Shown here piece after piece: positions 43,205 to 56,341 of a stretch of DNA of 64,000 bases; position 1 is the stretch's first letter, and each line of letters opens with the position of its first letter. The position numbers and the translations under genes are program-made. The stretch is from contig NZ_CP113910.1 of NCBI RefSeq assembly GCF_024701375.2, positions 3,162,001 through 3,226,000 of the forward strand. Direction: 5' to 3'. This stretch comes from Streptomyces sp. KMM 9044 (GTDB taxonomy: Bacteria > Actinomycetota > Actinomycetes > Streptomycetales > Streptomycetaceae). The notes beneath the pieces were generated by a model. It saw nothing but the letters and a program-made list of their open reading frames with translations. It did not search any database and had not been told where the DNA came from.

Positions 43205-44272
43205 TCAGTTGACGCTCTGCTTCGGGGAGTGACCGCTGTCCGTGCCCGGCAGGGGCAGCGCGGCGATCCGGTCGACGGCCCCCGCGAGGGCCTCCGGCGG
43301 AAGCAGCCCGGGGCCACGGCTGCGCACGAAGTCCGCGAACGTTTCTGCTGTCGTGTACTTCGCCGTGAAGCCCAGCGTCTCGCGCATCTGGTCCGTCGCC
43401 ACCACCCGGCCGTGTGTGAGCAGCCGGATCTGCTCTGGTGAGAAGTCCGACATCCCCAGCGTACGCACCAGCGTGCCCGCCCAGGTGACCGCCGGGAGGA
43501 GCAGGGGCACGGTCGGCCGGCCGAGCCGCCTCGAACACTGCGACAGCGTCAGGACTCCGTCCCCGGCGATGTTGAAGGTGCCGCTGTTGAGCGTGCCGCG
43601 CCGGGGCTCGTACGAGGCGAGGCGCAGGACGTCGATCACATCGTCCTCGTGCACGAACTGCAGCCGCGGGTCGTAGCCGAACACGGTCGGCAGGACCGGC
43701 AGCGAGAAGTACTCGGCGAGCGGGCTGTCCGCGGCGGGGCCCAGGATGTTGGCGAACCTGAGCACGCACACGGCGACGTCCGGGCGGCGGCGCGCGAAGC
43801 CGCGCACATAGCCCTCGACCTCGACGGTGTCCTTCGCGAAGCCGCCGCTGGGCAGGGACTTGGCCGAGGTCGTCTCGGTGAAGACCGCCGGATCGCGGGG
43901 CGCGGAGCCGTAGACGTTCGTACTGGACTTCACGACCAGCCGCTCGACGCTCGGAGACTTCTGACAGGCACCGAGCAGCTGCATGGTGCCGATGACGTTG
44001 GTCTCCTTGAGCGCCGTCCGGCTGCCGCTGCCGAGCGGTGTGCCCGTGACGTCGAGGTGCACGACGGTGTCGGCGCCGGCCTCGGCGAGCACACGCGCGA
44101 CGGTGGGCTGCCGGATGTCGGTCTGGACGAAGTCGGCGCCCCCCAGGTGGTGCGCGGGCCGGACCGCGTCCACGGCGACGACCCGGTCCACGTCCGGGTC
44201 ACGCAGGATCCGCCGGACGAAACGGCCTCCCAGCGGGCGGGCCACTCCGGTCACGAGCACGACTTTCCCCAA
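43205..44272 (-). CDS. NAD-dependent epimerase/dehydratase-family protein
   Basis: 355 residues, extended SDR fold. The Rossmann motif VVLVTGVARPLGGRFVRRI opens the protein; VVHLDVTGTPLG and SSTNVYGSAPRDP follow in the nucleotide-sugar epimerase pattern, although the Tyr-x3-Lys pair is not obvious. I chose TTG 44272 because AGAGGAAGG lies eight nt upstream and the protein then starts with LGKVVLVTG. It is paired with the acyltransferase gene downstream, and that pairing is conserved in this bldN region. Substrate unknown. Confidence 0.87.
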   Translation of the reverse strand: MGKVVLVTGVARPLGGRFVRRILRDPDVDRVVAVDAVRPAHHLGGADFVQTDIRQPTVARVLAEAGADTVVHLDVTGTPLGSGSRTALKETNVIGTMQLLGACQKSPSVERLVVKSSTNVYGSAPRDPAVFTETTSAKSLPSGGFAKDTVEVEGYVRGFARRRPDVAVCVLRFANILGPAADSPLAEYFSLPVLPTVFGYDPRLQFVHEDDVIDVLRLASYEPRRGTLNSGTFNIAGDGVLTLSQCSRRLGRPTVPLLLPAVTWAGTLVRTLGMSDFSPEQIRLLTHGRVVATDQMRETLGFTAKYTTAETFADFVRSRGPGLLPPEALAGAVDRIAALPLPGTDSGHSPKQSVN

Positions 44273-44335
44273 GACCAGCGCCTTCCTCTTGCCTTCGCCT
44301 TGCCTTCGCCACGCGCCCGACCCAGGTGATGACAG

Positions 44336-44364
44336 TGGCCCCCCACCGATGCGGTGGGGGGCCA
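44336..44364 (-). terminator. Hairpin terminator after the bS22 gene
   Basis: A perfect 12-bp stem (44336-44347 with 44353-44364) and 5-nt loop GATGC lies 25 bp after the small ribosomal-protein gene. It separates it from the epimerase gene. Confidence 0.8.
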
Positions 44365-44388
44365 CTGAACACGCTTCCGCGTCGTCGC

Positions 44389-44487
44389 TTACTTCTTGTT
44401 GCGACGCTGAACGCGCGTGCGCTTGAGCAGCTTGCGGTGCTTCTTCTTGGCCATCCGCTTGCGCCGCTTCTTGATAACAGAGCCCAC
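44389..44487 (-). CDS. Small basic ribosomal protein bS22 (AURKAIP1/COX24 domain)
   Basis: 32 residues: it starts [19 protein letters not shown] (GTG 44487) and ends TRVQRRNKK. Almost half the residues are Lys or Arg. The sequence equals, as far as I recall, the actinobacterial COX24-domain protein bound in the small ribosomal subunit. It is too short for ordinary gene finding but is highly conserved, and sits at the same place in this neighbourhood in other Streptomyces. Confidence 0.93.
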   Translation of the reverse strand: MGSVIKKRRKRMAKKKHRKLLKRTRVQRRNKK

Positions 44488-44642
44488 GACTACCCTCGCT
44501 CACTTCTCATCACTCGGTGTTTGGGCGCCATGGGCCCACACGACCTACAAGGGGCTAGCCTACCCGCCCGAGCGCTGAGGTCGTAACCGAGGTGACCGGG
44601 GAGGCCCGCGAGTGCCCTTGTGCGGATCTCCCCGGCTAGCCG

Positions 44643-44855
44643 TCAGGCGGTTTCCACCCCCACATAGCTCTCGCGGAGGTACTCGTGAACCGCTTGCTCC
44701 GGGACGCGGAAGGACCGCCCCACCCGGATCGCGGGCAGATGACCGCTGTGCACCAGTCGGTACACGGTCATCTTCGACACTCGCATCACCGAGGCGACTT
44801 CCGCCACGGTAAGGAACCGAACCTCGTTCAGAGGCCTCTCGCCAGCTGCAGCCAT
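44643..44855 (-). CDS. bdtA: Excisionase/MerR-like small HTH protein (BdtA-like)
   Basis: 70 residues. FLTVAEVASVMRVSKMTVYR is the winged HTH; LVHSGHLPAIRVGRSFRVPE is the wing, and AVHEYLRESY the last helix. This is the HTH_17/excisionase-like (BldC-like) architecture without an effector domain. ATG 44855 begins MAAAGERPLNEV. In Streptomyces this small regulator adjoins the bldN region; the gene name is by position and similarity from memory. Confidence 0.85.
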   Translation of the reverse strand: MAAAGERPLNEVRFLTVAEVASVMRVSKMTVYRLVHSGHLPAIRVGRSFRVPEQAVHEYLRESYVGVETA

Positions 44856-44984
44856 GACACACCTGAACCTTCCGCACTCGACGGCCACCGGCTTCCCCTT
44901 CCGGTGACTCTTCGTCGTTGCGTGCTCACTCCCCAATGTAGGGGCGGGTGATGCGAATGGGGAAGAGGTGTACCCATCGGCGGC

Positions 44985-45875
44985 CTACTGTGACAGACAC
45001 GCCCGATTGAGTACGTAGCGGGTCAGCGGCAGGTAGTAAGCAGACCGCACACCGTCATCAAGGGGAACGACCGCCGAGAGGCACCCCTCAGCCTCCCCCA
45101 CGAACGGGGCGGGGTCGTTCACATCGGCCAGGGCGATGGTCTCGAACCCCAGCTGACCTGCCCCGCAGGCCCAGCCGTGGTCTCCGATCACCAGCCCGGG
45201 AAGCGGCCTGCCGGCCTCGGCGGCCGCGGCGAGCGCGGTCCGAACCGGGAGCGGGGAGTGCGTGTGTGCGCCGGGCTCACCACCGGAGCGCCCGGGAGGC
45301 GCATCCCGGACCAGGGCGACTCCTCGTACGTAGTCGAGGTGGTGTGTACGTAGACCGAACCGGGTCGTTATGTCGACACAGCGACCCTGCGCCGGGGTGA
45401 GGACGTCACATCCCGCCGCCGACAGAGCGTCTGCCAGTGCGGCGTAGAAGCCGAGCAGCCGGTGCGGGTGACCGGTGCCGAGCAGCACGGGCGCACCGCT
45501 CCGGGCGGCGGCCGCGATCCGTTCCGCATAGGCGTCCAGGGCAACCAGGGTCCGCTCCGGGGTGATCACATCATGCCCGGAAACGTGACGAGGATCGGCC
45601 GAGACCCCACACCTGGCCGCCATCAGCTCGATCAGTTCCCGTTGCCCCCACGCCCCTTTCGGGTCGAGTCCGATCAGCACGCGCGGGTCCCCGGCGGCGA
45701 AGAGCCGGTAGCTCCGCAGACTCTCCTCCCGCGTGGTGGCCACGGTCCCGGACAACCGGGCGGCCAGCAGATGCGCACGAAGCCCTGCGACGCTCGGAAC
45801 GGAGGACGGGACGGCAGGTGGGCCGGTGGGAGGGACGCCGGGCAGAGGTGCGGGGGGGTCGGTCGTGGTCGGCAC
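44985..45875 (-). CDS. Phosphatase-annotated protein of unknown specificity
   Basis: 296 residues from GTG 45875 (VPTTTDPPAPLPG). Conserved-looking blocks are VLIGLDPKGAWGQRELIELM, LLGTGHPHRLLGFYAALADA, LVIGDHGWACGAGQLGFETI and YYLPLTRYVLNRACL. Streptomyces homologues are generally called phosphatase, which I recall rather than can prove; no classical HAD, PAP2 or PTP motif is visible. It is followed downstream by the BdtA-like gene. Confidence 0.75.
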   Translation of the reverse strand: MPTTTDPPAPLPGVPPTGPPAVPSSVPSVAGLRAHLLAARLSGTVATTREESLRSYRLFAAGDPRVLIGLDPKGAWGQRELIELMAARCGVSADPRHVSGHDVITPERTLVALDAYAERIAAAARSGAPVLLGTGHPHRLLGFYAALADALSAAGCDVLTPAQGRCVDITTRFGLRTHHLDYVRGVALVRDAPPGRSGGEPGAHTHSPLPVRTALAAAAEAGRPLPGLVIGDHGWACGAGQLGFETIALADVNDPAPFVGEAEGCLSAVVPLDDGVRSAYYLPLTRYVLNRACLSQ

Positions 45876-46009
45876 GGCAGCGATGGTGCGCGATCGGACC
45901 CCGCGCCGCCCGGAAATCCGGAAAACACCGCACGGTCGGCGTAACCGCACAGGAACGACGTCGCCACACGGGGGCAGGGAAGGCCCGTGCCCCGTACCGC
46001 GCGGCCGTG

Positions 46010-47182
46010 CTAGGGCAGCAGCCCCCGCAGCGGGAAGACCGCGCGCCGGGTCGCCAGTACCGCCTGGTCGAGACGGTCCGCCGGGTCGTAGCCGTCCTCC
46101 CAGGAGGCCCAGGACACGGGCCACCGGCCATCGGTCATCCGCACCGGCCCCAGCTGCCGGGTCCGGGCGTACACCTCCTGCCGCCAGCTCTCGGGGATCA
46201 TCGTCGCCGGATCCACCGGCTTTCCTGCCGCGATCCCCACCAGATGCGTCCAGGACCGCGGAACGACCTCCACCACCGCGTAGCCGCCGCCGCCCAGCGC
46301 CACCCAGCGCCCGTCGGCGTGCTCGTGCGCCAGCTCGTGGCACGCCACCTGCACCGCGCGCTGCGCGTCCAGCGACACCGCCAGGTGTGCCAGCGGATCC
46401 TCGAAGTGCGTGTCCGCCCCGTGCTGCGTCACCAGTACCTGCGGCCGGAAGTCCGCCAGCAGCTCCGGCACCACGGCGTGGAACGCCCGGAGCCAGCCCT
46501 CGTCCCCGGTCCCGGCCGGCAGGGCGACGTTGACCGCGCTGCCCTGCGCGCTGTCCGCCCCGGTCTCCTCCGGCCACCCGGTCTGTGGGAACAGCGTCCG
46601 GGGATGCTCGTGCAGCGACACCGTGAGGACCCGCGGGTCCTCCCAGAACGCCGCCTGCACCCCGTCCCCGTGATGCACGTCGACGTCGACGTACGCGACG
46701 CGTTCGACGCCCAGCTCCAGCAGCCGGGCGACGGCCAGCGCCGCGTCGTTGTACACGCAGAACCCCGAGGCCGCTCCCGGCAACGCGTGGTGCAGCCCGC
46801 CCGCGAAGTTCACCGCGTGCAGCGTCTCCCCGCGCCACACCGCCTCGGCCGCGCCCACCGACTGCCCCGCGATCAGCGCCGACGCCTCGTGCATCCCCGC
46901 GAAGGCGGGATCGTCCGTCGTCCCCAGTCCGTACGACTGGTCCGCGGACGCCGGGTCCGCCGACGCCGCCCGCACCGCGCCGATGTAGTCCTCGCGGTGC
47001 ACCAGCCGCAGCGTCGACCGACCGGCCGTCTTCGCCGCGACCACCGCCACCTCCCGGTCCAGCCCCAGGGCTGTCACCAGACTCCGGGTCAGCACGAGCC
47101 GGACGGGGTCCATCGGATGGTCCCGCCCGAAGTCATAACCCGTTACTTTCTCGTCCCACATCAGCTGTGTGCGGCCGCTCAT
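46010..47182 (-). CDS. acuC: Histone-deacetylase-family protein AcuC
   Basis: 390 residues of the zinc-dependent arginase/deacetylase fold. NFAGGLHHALPGAASGFCVY gives the His-His pair and VAYVDVDVHHGDGVQAAFWE the zinc Asp-x-His; LVTQHGADTHFEDPL supplies the second metal Asp and ALGGGGYAV the Tyr loop. AcuC deacetylates acetyl-CoA synthetase in other bacteria. ATG 47182 begins MSGRTQLMWDEKVTG. Its first 50 bp overlap the end of the MFS gene, so the two are probably cotranscribed. Confidence 0.94.
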   Translation of the reverse strand: MSGRTQLMWDEKVTGYDFGRDHPMDPVRLVLTRSLVTALGLDREVAVVAAKTAGRSTLRLVHREDYIGAVRAASADPASADQSYGLGTTDDPAFAGMHEASALIAGQSVGAAEAVWRGETLHAVNFAGGLHHALPGAASGFCVYNDAALAVARLLELGVERVAYVDVDVHHGDGVQAAFWEDPRVLTVSLHEHPRTLFPQTGWPEETGADSAQGSAVNVALPAGTGDEGWLRAFHAVVPELLADFRPQVLVTQHGADTHFEDPLAHLAVSLDAQRAVQVACHELAHEHADGRWVALGGGGYAVVEVVPRSWTHLVGIAAGKPVDPATMIPESWRQEVYARTRQLGPVRMTDGRWPVSWASWEDGYDPADRLDQAVLATRRAVFPLRGLLP

Positions 47183-48368
47183 GCCCGCCACCGTATCGGG
47201 CCGGTTCAGGAGCGAACGACCTGGCGTACACGAGTGTCACCAGCACCAACACCATCGGCACCAGCATCGCCCCGCGATAGCTCCAGACGTCCCCGAGCGC
47301 CCCGACCAGCAGGGAACCGATCAGGAACCCCACGTAGTTGAAGACGTTGAGCCGTGCGACGGCCGCGTCCGACGCCCCGGGGAACAGCCGCCCCGCCGCC
47401 GCGAAGGTCTGCGGCACCAGCACACAGAGCCCCAGCCCCAGCAGCGTGAACCCCAGCATCCCCACCCCCTCACCCGGCGCCCCCGCGACCACGGCGAACC
47501 CCGCCGCCGCCACCAGCGCCCCGGCCCGCACCACCGCCACGGCACCGAAGTGCCGCACCCCGAAGTCCCCGATCGTCCGCCCCAGCAGCGTGGTGGCCAT
47601 GTAGACGTTGTACGGAACGGTCGCCGTCTGTTCCGAGCTCCCCAGCACGTCCTGGAGGTACTTCGCGCTCCAGTTCGAGACCGTTGAGTCCCCGATGTAC
47701 GCCACCGTCATCACCAGACACAGCGGCAGCAGCAGTTTGAAGACGACCGGCCCGGACCCGCTCCCGCTCTCCGCAGCCGGCCCGGAACCCTCGCCCTTGC
47801 CCTCGTGCTGCTCCTGGTCCACGTACCGCCGGCTCCCGATCAGCGCCGCCGGCATCAGCACCAGCACGACCGGCAGATACGACACCCACAGCTCCAACTG
47901 CCAGTGCGCCCCCACCCACGCGAGCGACGCCCCGGCGATCCCGCCCAGACTGTAGGCGGCGTGGAAACTCAGCATGATGCTGCGCCCGTAAGCCCGTTGG
48001 AGACTCACCCCGAGCATGTTCATCGAGGCGTCCAACGCCCCCACGGCCAGCCCGAACACGGTCAGCGCCACGGCCAGCCCGGCCATGTGCTCCCCCGCCC
48101 CGACCCCGAGCAGCGCCAGCAGCACGACCGGCTGCGACCACCGCAGAACGCAGCTCGGCGGCACCCCCTTCGCCAGGCGCTCCGTCACCACACTCCCGAT
48201 ACCGGCGAGTACGGGAACCATGGTGAGGAAGGCGGGCAGCAGCGCGTCGGAGACCCCGTACCGGTCCTGGATGGCCGGGATCCGCGTCACGAGCAGAGCG
48301 AAGGCGACTCCCTGCACCAGGAAGGCGAACGCCAGTGAGGCCCTGCCGCGCCGCAGCACATCAGTCAT
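47133..48368 (-). CDS. Major facilitator superfamily transporter
   Basis: 411 residues, about 12 membrane segments in two halves separated by a charged Glu/Gly/Ser loop near residue 190 (VDQEQHEGKGEGSGP). LTVFGLAVGALDASMNMLGV and SFHAAYSLGGIAGASLAWV are typical of the YbjJ-like MFS group. ATG 48368 (MTDVLRRGRASLAFAF) is the start. The C-terminal 16 codons overlap acuC. Substrate unknown. Confidence 0.9.
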   Translation of the reverse strand: MTDVLRRGRASLAFAFLVQGVAFALLVTRIPAIQDRYGVSDALLPAFLTMVPVLAGIGSVVTERLAKGVPPSCVLRWSQPVVLLALLGVGAGEHMAGLAVALTVFGLAVGALDASMNMLGVSLQRAYGRSIMLSFHAAYSLGGIAGASLAWVGAHWQLELWVSYLPVVLVLMPAALIGSRRYVDQEQHEGKGEGSGPAAESGSGSGPVVFKLLLPLCLVMTVAYIGDSTVSNWSAKYLQDVLGSSEQTATVPYNVYMATTLLGRTIGDFGVRHFGAVAVVRAGALVAAAGFAVVAGAPGEGVGMLGFTLLGLGLCVLVPQTFAAAGRLFPGASDAAVARLNVFNYVGFLIGSLLVGALGDVWSYRGAMLVPMVLVLVTLVYARSFAPEPARYGGGHERPHTADVGRESNGL

Positions 48369-48428
48369 GGCGGCGAGCGTAGGGCCCCGGTGTACTGGTG
48401 GGTAGATCCTGCCGAAGGCGAGCTGTGC

Positions 48429-49079
48429 TCAGTTCTTCCCCAGGAGCCCCGGCAACTCTCCCGGATGCGAGAAGAGTCGTGTGGCGCCCGCCAGCTTCTC
48501 GGCCGGCGTCATCGAGGTGAACCCGTACACGTCCATCCCGGCCGCGACCGCCGCCTGGACGCCCAGTGGACTGTCCTCGACCACGACACACCGCTCCGGC
48601 ACGACCCCCATCCGCTCCGCCGCGTGCAGGAACAGGTCCGGCGCCGGCTTGCCCCGCCCCACATCCTGGGAGCTGAAGATCCGCTCGTCCTCGAACCACC
48701 GGTCGAGCCCGGTGGTCCGGTGCCCCACCCGGATCCGTTCATGGCTCCCGGACGAGGCCACGCAGTACGGCACCCCGTCGGCCGTCAGCGTCTCCAGCAC
48801 TTCGACAGCACCGGCCACCGGCCTCAACTCCCGCTCGAACGCGGCGAAGACGCGGCCATGGAACACATCGTCGAAGTCTTCCGGCAACCGCTGCCCGGTC
48901 CGCTCCTCCACCAGATCGTGCACCCGATGCATGGCGGACCCCATGTAGTCACGGATGGAGTCCTCGTACGACGTCGGATACCCGAGCTCGGTGAGGTAGC
49001 CGGCCAGAAGCCGGTTGGAAATGGGCTCGCTGTCGACGAGGACACCGTCGTTGTCGAAAATAACCAGGTCATAGCGCAT
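48429..49079 (-). CDS. HAD-superfamily phosphatase of the beta-phosphoglucomutase type
   Basis: 216 residues. LVIFDNDGVLVDSEPISNRL holds the nucleophile (DNDG, where most family members have DMDG or DCDG). CVASSGSHERIRVGH is motif II, QDVGRGKPAPDLFLHAAERM motif III with its Lys, and CVVVEDSPLGVQAA motif IV. The cap inserts after motif I, as in sugar-phosphate phosphatases. ATG 49079. Downstream of the rRNA operon terminator, same strand. Confidence 0.92.
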   Translation of the reverse strand: MRYDLVIFDNDGVLVDSEPISNRLLAGYLTELGYPTSYEDSIRDYMGSAMHRVHDLVEERTGQRLPEDFDDVFHGRVFAAFERELRPVAGAVEVLETLTADGVPYCVASSGSHERIRVGHRTTGLDRWFEDERIFSSQDVGRGKPAPDLFLHAAERMGVVPERCVVVEDSPLGVQAAVAAGMDVYGFTSMTPAEKLAGATRLFSHPGELPGLLGKN

Positions 49080-49097
49080 GACTCCGACCCTAAACGC

Positions 49098-49131
49098 GGG
49101 AAGCCCCGTGCCGAAGGGCACGGGGCTTCCC
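49098..49131 (-). terminator. rRNA operon terminator
   Basis: GGGAAGCCCCGTGCC (49098-49112) and its exact complement (49117-49131) form a 15-bp stem with a GAAG loop, 10 bp beyond the 5S gene. On the transcribed strand it is followed by GCGTTTAG. Confidence 0.88.
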
Positions 49132-49140
49132 GTCAAAGAT

Positions 49141-49260
49141 TGTTCGGCGGCGTCCTACTCTCCCACAGGGTCCCCCCTGCAGTACCATCGGCGCGGTAGG
49201 GCTTAGCTTCCGGGTTCGGAATGTAACCGGGCGTTTCCCCTACGCTATGACCACCGAAAC
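49141..49260 (-). rRNA. rrf: 5S ribosomal RNA
   Basis: 120 nt. Read on the minus strand it begins GTTTCGGTGGTCATAGCG and ends GACGCCGCCGAACA, with the CCGAACCCGGAAGCTAAGCC loop that is diagnostic of bacterial 5S. Last gene of the rRNA operon. Confidence 0.97.
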
Positions 49261-49358
49261 ACTATGAAACAGACAACCGCACCGCCCACCACCGCATACC
49301 GGTGACGACGGGGTCGTTCGTGGTTTCAGAACCAACACAGTGGACGCGAGCAACTGAG

Positions 49359-54314
<4,956 letters not shown>

Positions 54315-54760
54315 AATGCTCTCCCGTAACCGGGAAGGACACATCACGAGAGCGGAACAGTCGAGCGGAACAGGCCCGACCGTTCACAGCGTCCTCGCTG
54401 TGTTTTCTTCAAAGGAACCTCGTCCCGGCCGAACGGCCGAGGACGGGGTATCAACATATCTGGCGTTGATTTTTGGCACGCTGTTGAGTTCTCAAGGAAC
54501 GGACGCTTCCTTCGTACTCACCCTCTCGGGCTTTCCTCCGGGCGCTTCCCTTCGGTCCTGCGTCCCCGACTCTACCAGATCTTTCCGATCCGATTTCCTC
54601 GGGCCTTCCGCTTTCCAGGCTCCCGCTTTCGCGTTCCCCTTTCCGGCGGATCCGACTCTATCAGATCTTTTTCTTCGACCTGACCCCCGGTCAGCGGGGT
54701 TCGCCTTTCCGGCCCTTGGGCCGTTCCGACGAAGTGAGACTCTAGCGGATTCCCGGCTCC
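54315..54760 (-). promoter_or_regulatory. rRNA operon leader and tandem promoter-like motifs
   Basis: Upstream of 16S, TAGAGT occurs three times on the minus strand (54739-54744, 54655-54660, 54569-54574), 84-86 bp apart. Two lie in a longer shared string, AAGATCTG(A/G)TAGAGTCGG. This spacing fits the multiple promoters of Streptomyces rrn operons, with TAGAGT as -10; -35 boxes are not obvious. The leader contains TTGAGAACTCAACAGCGTG (54478-54496), an antitermination/processing-like motif. Confidence 0.6.
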
Positions 54761-54936
54761 CGAGCTAATCGGGGGCCTACGCCCTTTCGGATGCGGATTC
54801 CTCATTTCGCGAATACGCATACCAATGACATGACAGCAGACAGAGGACTGCCGTCGATCAGGTGCGGTACTCGCGGAATGACTGTCCGGGGCCGACCGGA
54901 GTCGGTGCTCACGTCGGACAACTCGGAGAACAGTAC

Positions 54937-54974
54937 GGATCACGGCAGGACGTGTCAACTCGCTGCCGTGATCC
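54937..54974 (+). promoter_or_regulatory. Inverted repeat upstream of the trp leader peptide
   Basis: GGATCACGGCA (54937-54947, one base upstream possible) and TGCCGTGATCC (54964-54974) are exact complements with a 16-nt spacer, ending 37 bp before the leader ATG. It could be an operator or part of the promoter region of the leader-trpS transcript. Confidence 0.45.
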
Positions 54975-55011
54975 TCACCCGGTCTCCCTCTTCAGGCGTA
55001 GCCTGTCCCGC

Positions 55012-55056
55012 ATGACGACGACGCGTACGTACAGCCAGTTCTGGTGGGCCGCCTGA
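55012..55056 (+). CDS. Trp-codon leader peptide of the trpS attenuator
   Basis: 14 codons: MTTTRTYSQFWWAA, with two adjacent Trp codons near the end. A Rho-independent-type hairpin follows 26 bp after the stop. Ribosome stalling at the TGG pair under Trp or Trp-tRNA shortage would favour an alternative pairing and allow readthrough into trpS. Ribosome-mediated attenuation of an antibiotic-resistant TrpRS gene is known in S. coelicolor, and this matches it. Confidence 0.85.
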   Translation: MTTTRTYSQFWWAA

Positions 55057-55073
55057 CAGCGGCCGTCGTACGT

Positions 55074-56219
55074 ATGCGCTCAACGGCCGCCGCTTCGGTG
55101 GCCGTTTTCGTTTCTCCCTCCAGGGCTTCGGCCCTCAGGACTCCGGGAACGGCCGGCCGGGGCGGCGGTCACGGCCGGGAGACGGAGACAGGAAGCGATA
55201 CACGGGTTTTCAGCGGGATCAAACCGACCGGGCACCTGACGCTGGGAAACTACCTGGGGGCCATGCGGCGGTGGGCCGCGGTCGATCAGCACCGGGCGCA
55301 CGCATTGTTCTGTGTCGTCGACCTGCACGCGCTGACCGTGGACCACGATCCGGCACGGGTGCGCAGACTGACCCGGCAGGCGACGACGCTGCTGCTGCTG
55401 CTGGCCACCGGGGTGGATCCGGAGCTGTGCACCGTGTTCGTGCAGAGCCATGTCGACGAGCACGCCCGTCTGTCGTACGTGCTGGAGTGCGTGGCGACCG
55501 ACGGCGAGATGCGGCGGATGATCCAGTACAGGGAGAAGGCCGCGCTGGAACGGCGGCGGGGCGGCAGTGTGCGGTTGTCGCTGCTGACGTATCCCGTGCT
55601 GATGGCGGCGGACATCCTGGCGTACGGGACGGACGAGGTGCCGGTGGGGGACGACCAGGCACCGCACGTGGAACTCACGCGGGATCTGGCCGTGCGGTTC
55701 AACCAGCGGTACGGGCACGCCTTCGCCGTGCCCCGGGCCACGCACCCGGCGGTGGCCGCGCGGGTGATGAATCTGCGGGACCCCCTGTCGACGATGGGGA
55801 GGGGCGACGACGTCGGGCCGGGGACCGTCTGTCTGCTGGACGATCCGGACGTGGTGCGCAGGAAGGTCATGCGTGCCGTGACCGACAGCGGTACCGATGT
55901 CGTGTACGACCGCGAGGCACGGCCCGGGGTGGCGAATCTGCTCGAGATTCTCGCGGCGTGCTCGGGCGGGGACCCGGAGGCGCTCGGCGGTGCGTACGGG
56001 TCGTACGGGGCGTTGAAGAAGGACACCGCGGAGGCCGTGGTCGAGGTGCTGAGGCCGCTGCGGGAGAAGCACAAGGAACTGTGCGCGGGTCCCGGTTATG
56101 TGGAAGGGGTGTTGCGGGACGGCGCGGAAAGGGCTCGCTGTATGGCACGGCCCATCGTGGACGCCGCTTATCGGGCCATCGGCCTGCTCCCGGCGTCCGG
56201 TGTCGGGGCCGGGAGGTAG
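55074..56219 (+). CDS. trpS: Tryptophanyl-tRNA synthetase, auxiliary (TrpRS1-like); start codon and KMSKS loop damaged, possible pseudogene
   Basis: The conserved protein begins at codon 55197 with DTRVFSGIKPTGHLTLGNYL, containing the HIGH motif as HLTLGN, and runs to 56219. It resembles the auxiliary, indolmycin-resistant TrpRS1 of S. coelicolor. Two oddities: the expected ATG is absent where AGGAAG marks the ribosome site (sequence GCGATACACGG, as if G were lost from ATGACACGG), and the KMSKS loop reads LSTMGRGDD, without either lysine. The only in-frame starts (GTG 55044, ATG 55074, GTG 55098) lie inside the leader/attenuator and lack ribosome sites. The frame is otherwise open, so loss of function would be recent. 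Confidence 0.75.
   Translation: MRSTAAASVAVFVSPSRASALRTPGTAGRGGGHGRETETGSDTRVFSGIKPTGHLTLGNYLGAMRRWAAVDQHRAHALFCVVDLHALTVDHDPARVRRLTRQATTLLLLLATGVDPELCTVFVQSHVDEHARLSYVLECVATDGEMRRMIQYREKAALERRRGGSVRLSLLTYPVLMAADILAYGTDEVPVGDDQAPHVELTRDLAVRFNQRYGHAFAVPRATHPAVAARVMNLRDPLSTMGRGDDVGPGTVCLLDDPDVVRRKVMRAVTDSGTDVVYDREARPGVANLLEILAACSGGDPEALGGAYGSYGALKKDTAEAVVEVLRPLREKHKELCAGPGYVEGVLRDGAERARCMARPIVDAAYRAIGLLPASGVGAGR
55082..55113 (+). terminator. Attenuator hairpin before trpS
   Basis: ACGGCCGCC (55083-55091) pairs with GGTGGCCGT (55097-55105) around a short loop, followed by TTTTCGTTTC. An upstream AGCGGCCGT (55058-55066) can pair with ACGGCCGCCGCT instead, giving the antiterminator. Together with the leader peptide this is a complete attenuator. 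Confidence 0.8.
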
Positions 56220-56341
56220 TCCCGGCCCCCGTGCCGGTGGCGGTGTCCGTGCCGGTCGGTCGGCTCCCTTGGCAGTAGGCCGTGGGTCGATGACCCCCGT
56301 ACCCCTGGGAGGCGGGGTGCGGGGGTGGCACGATCGGGGGC

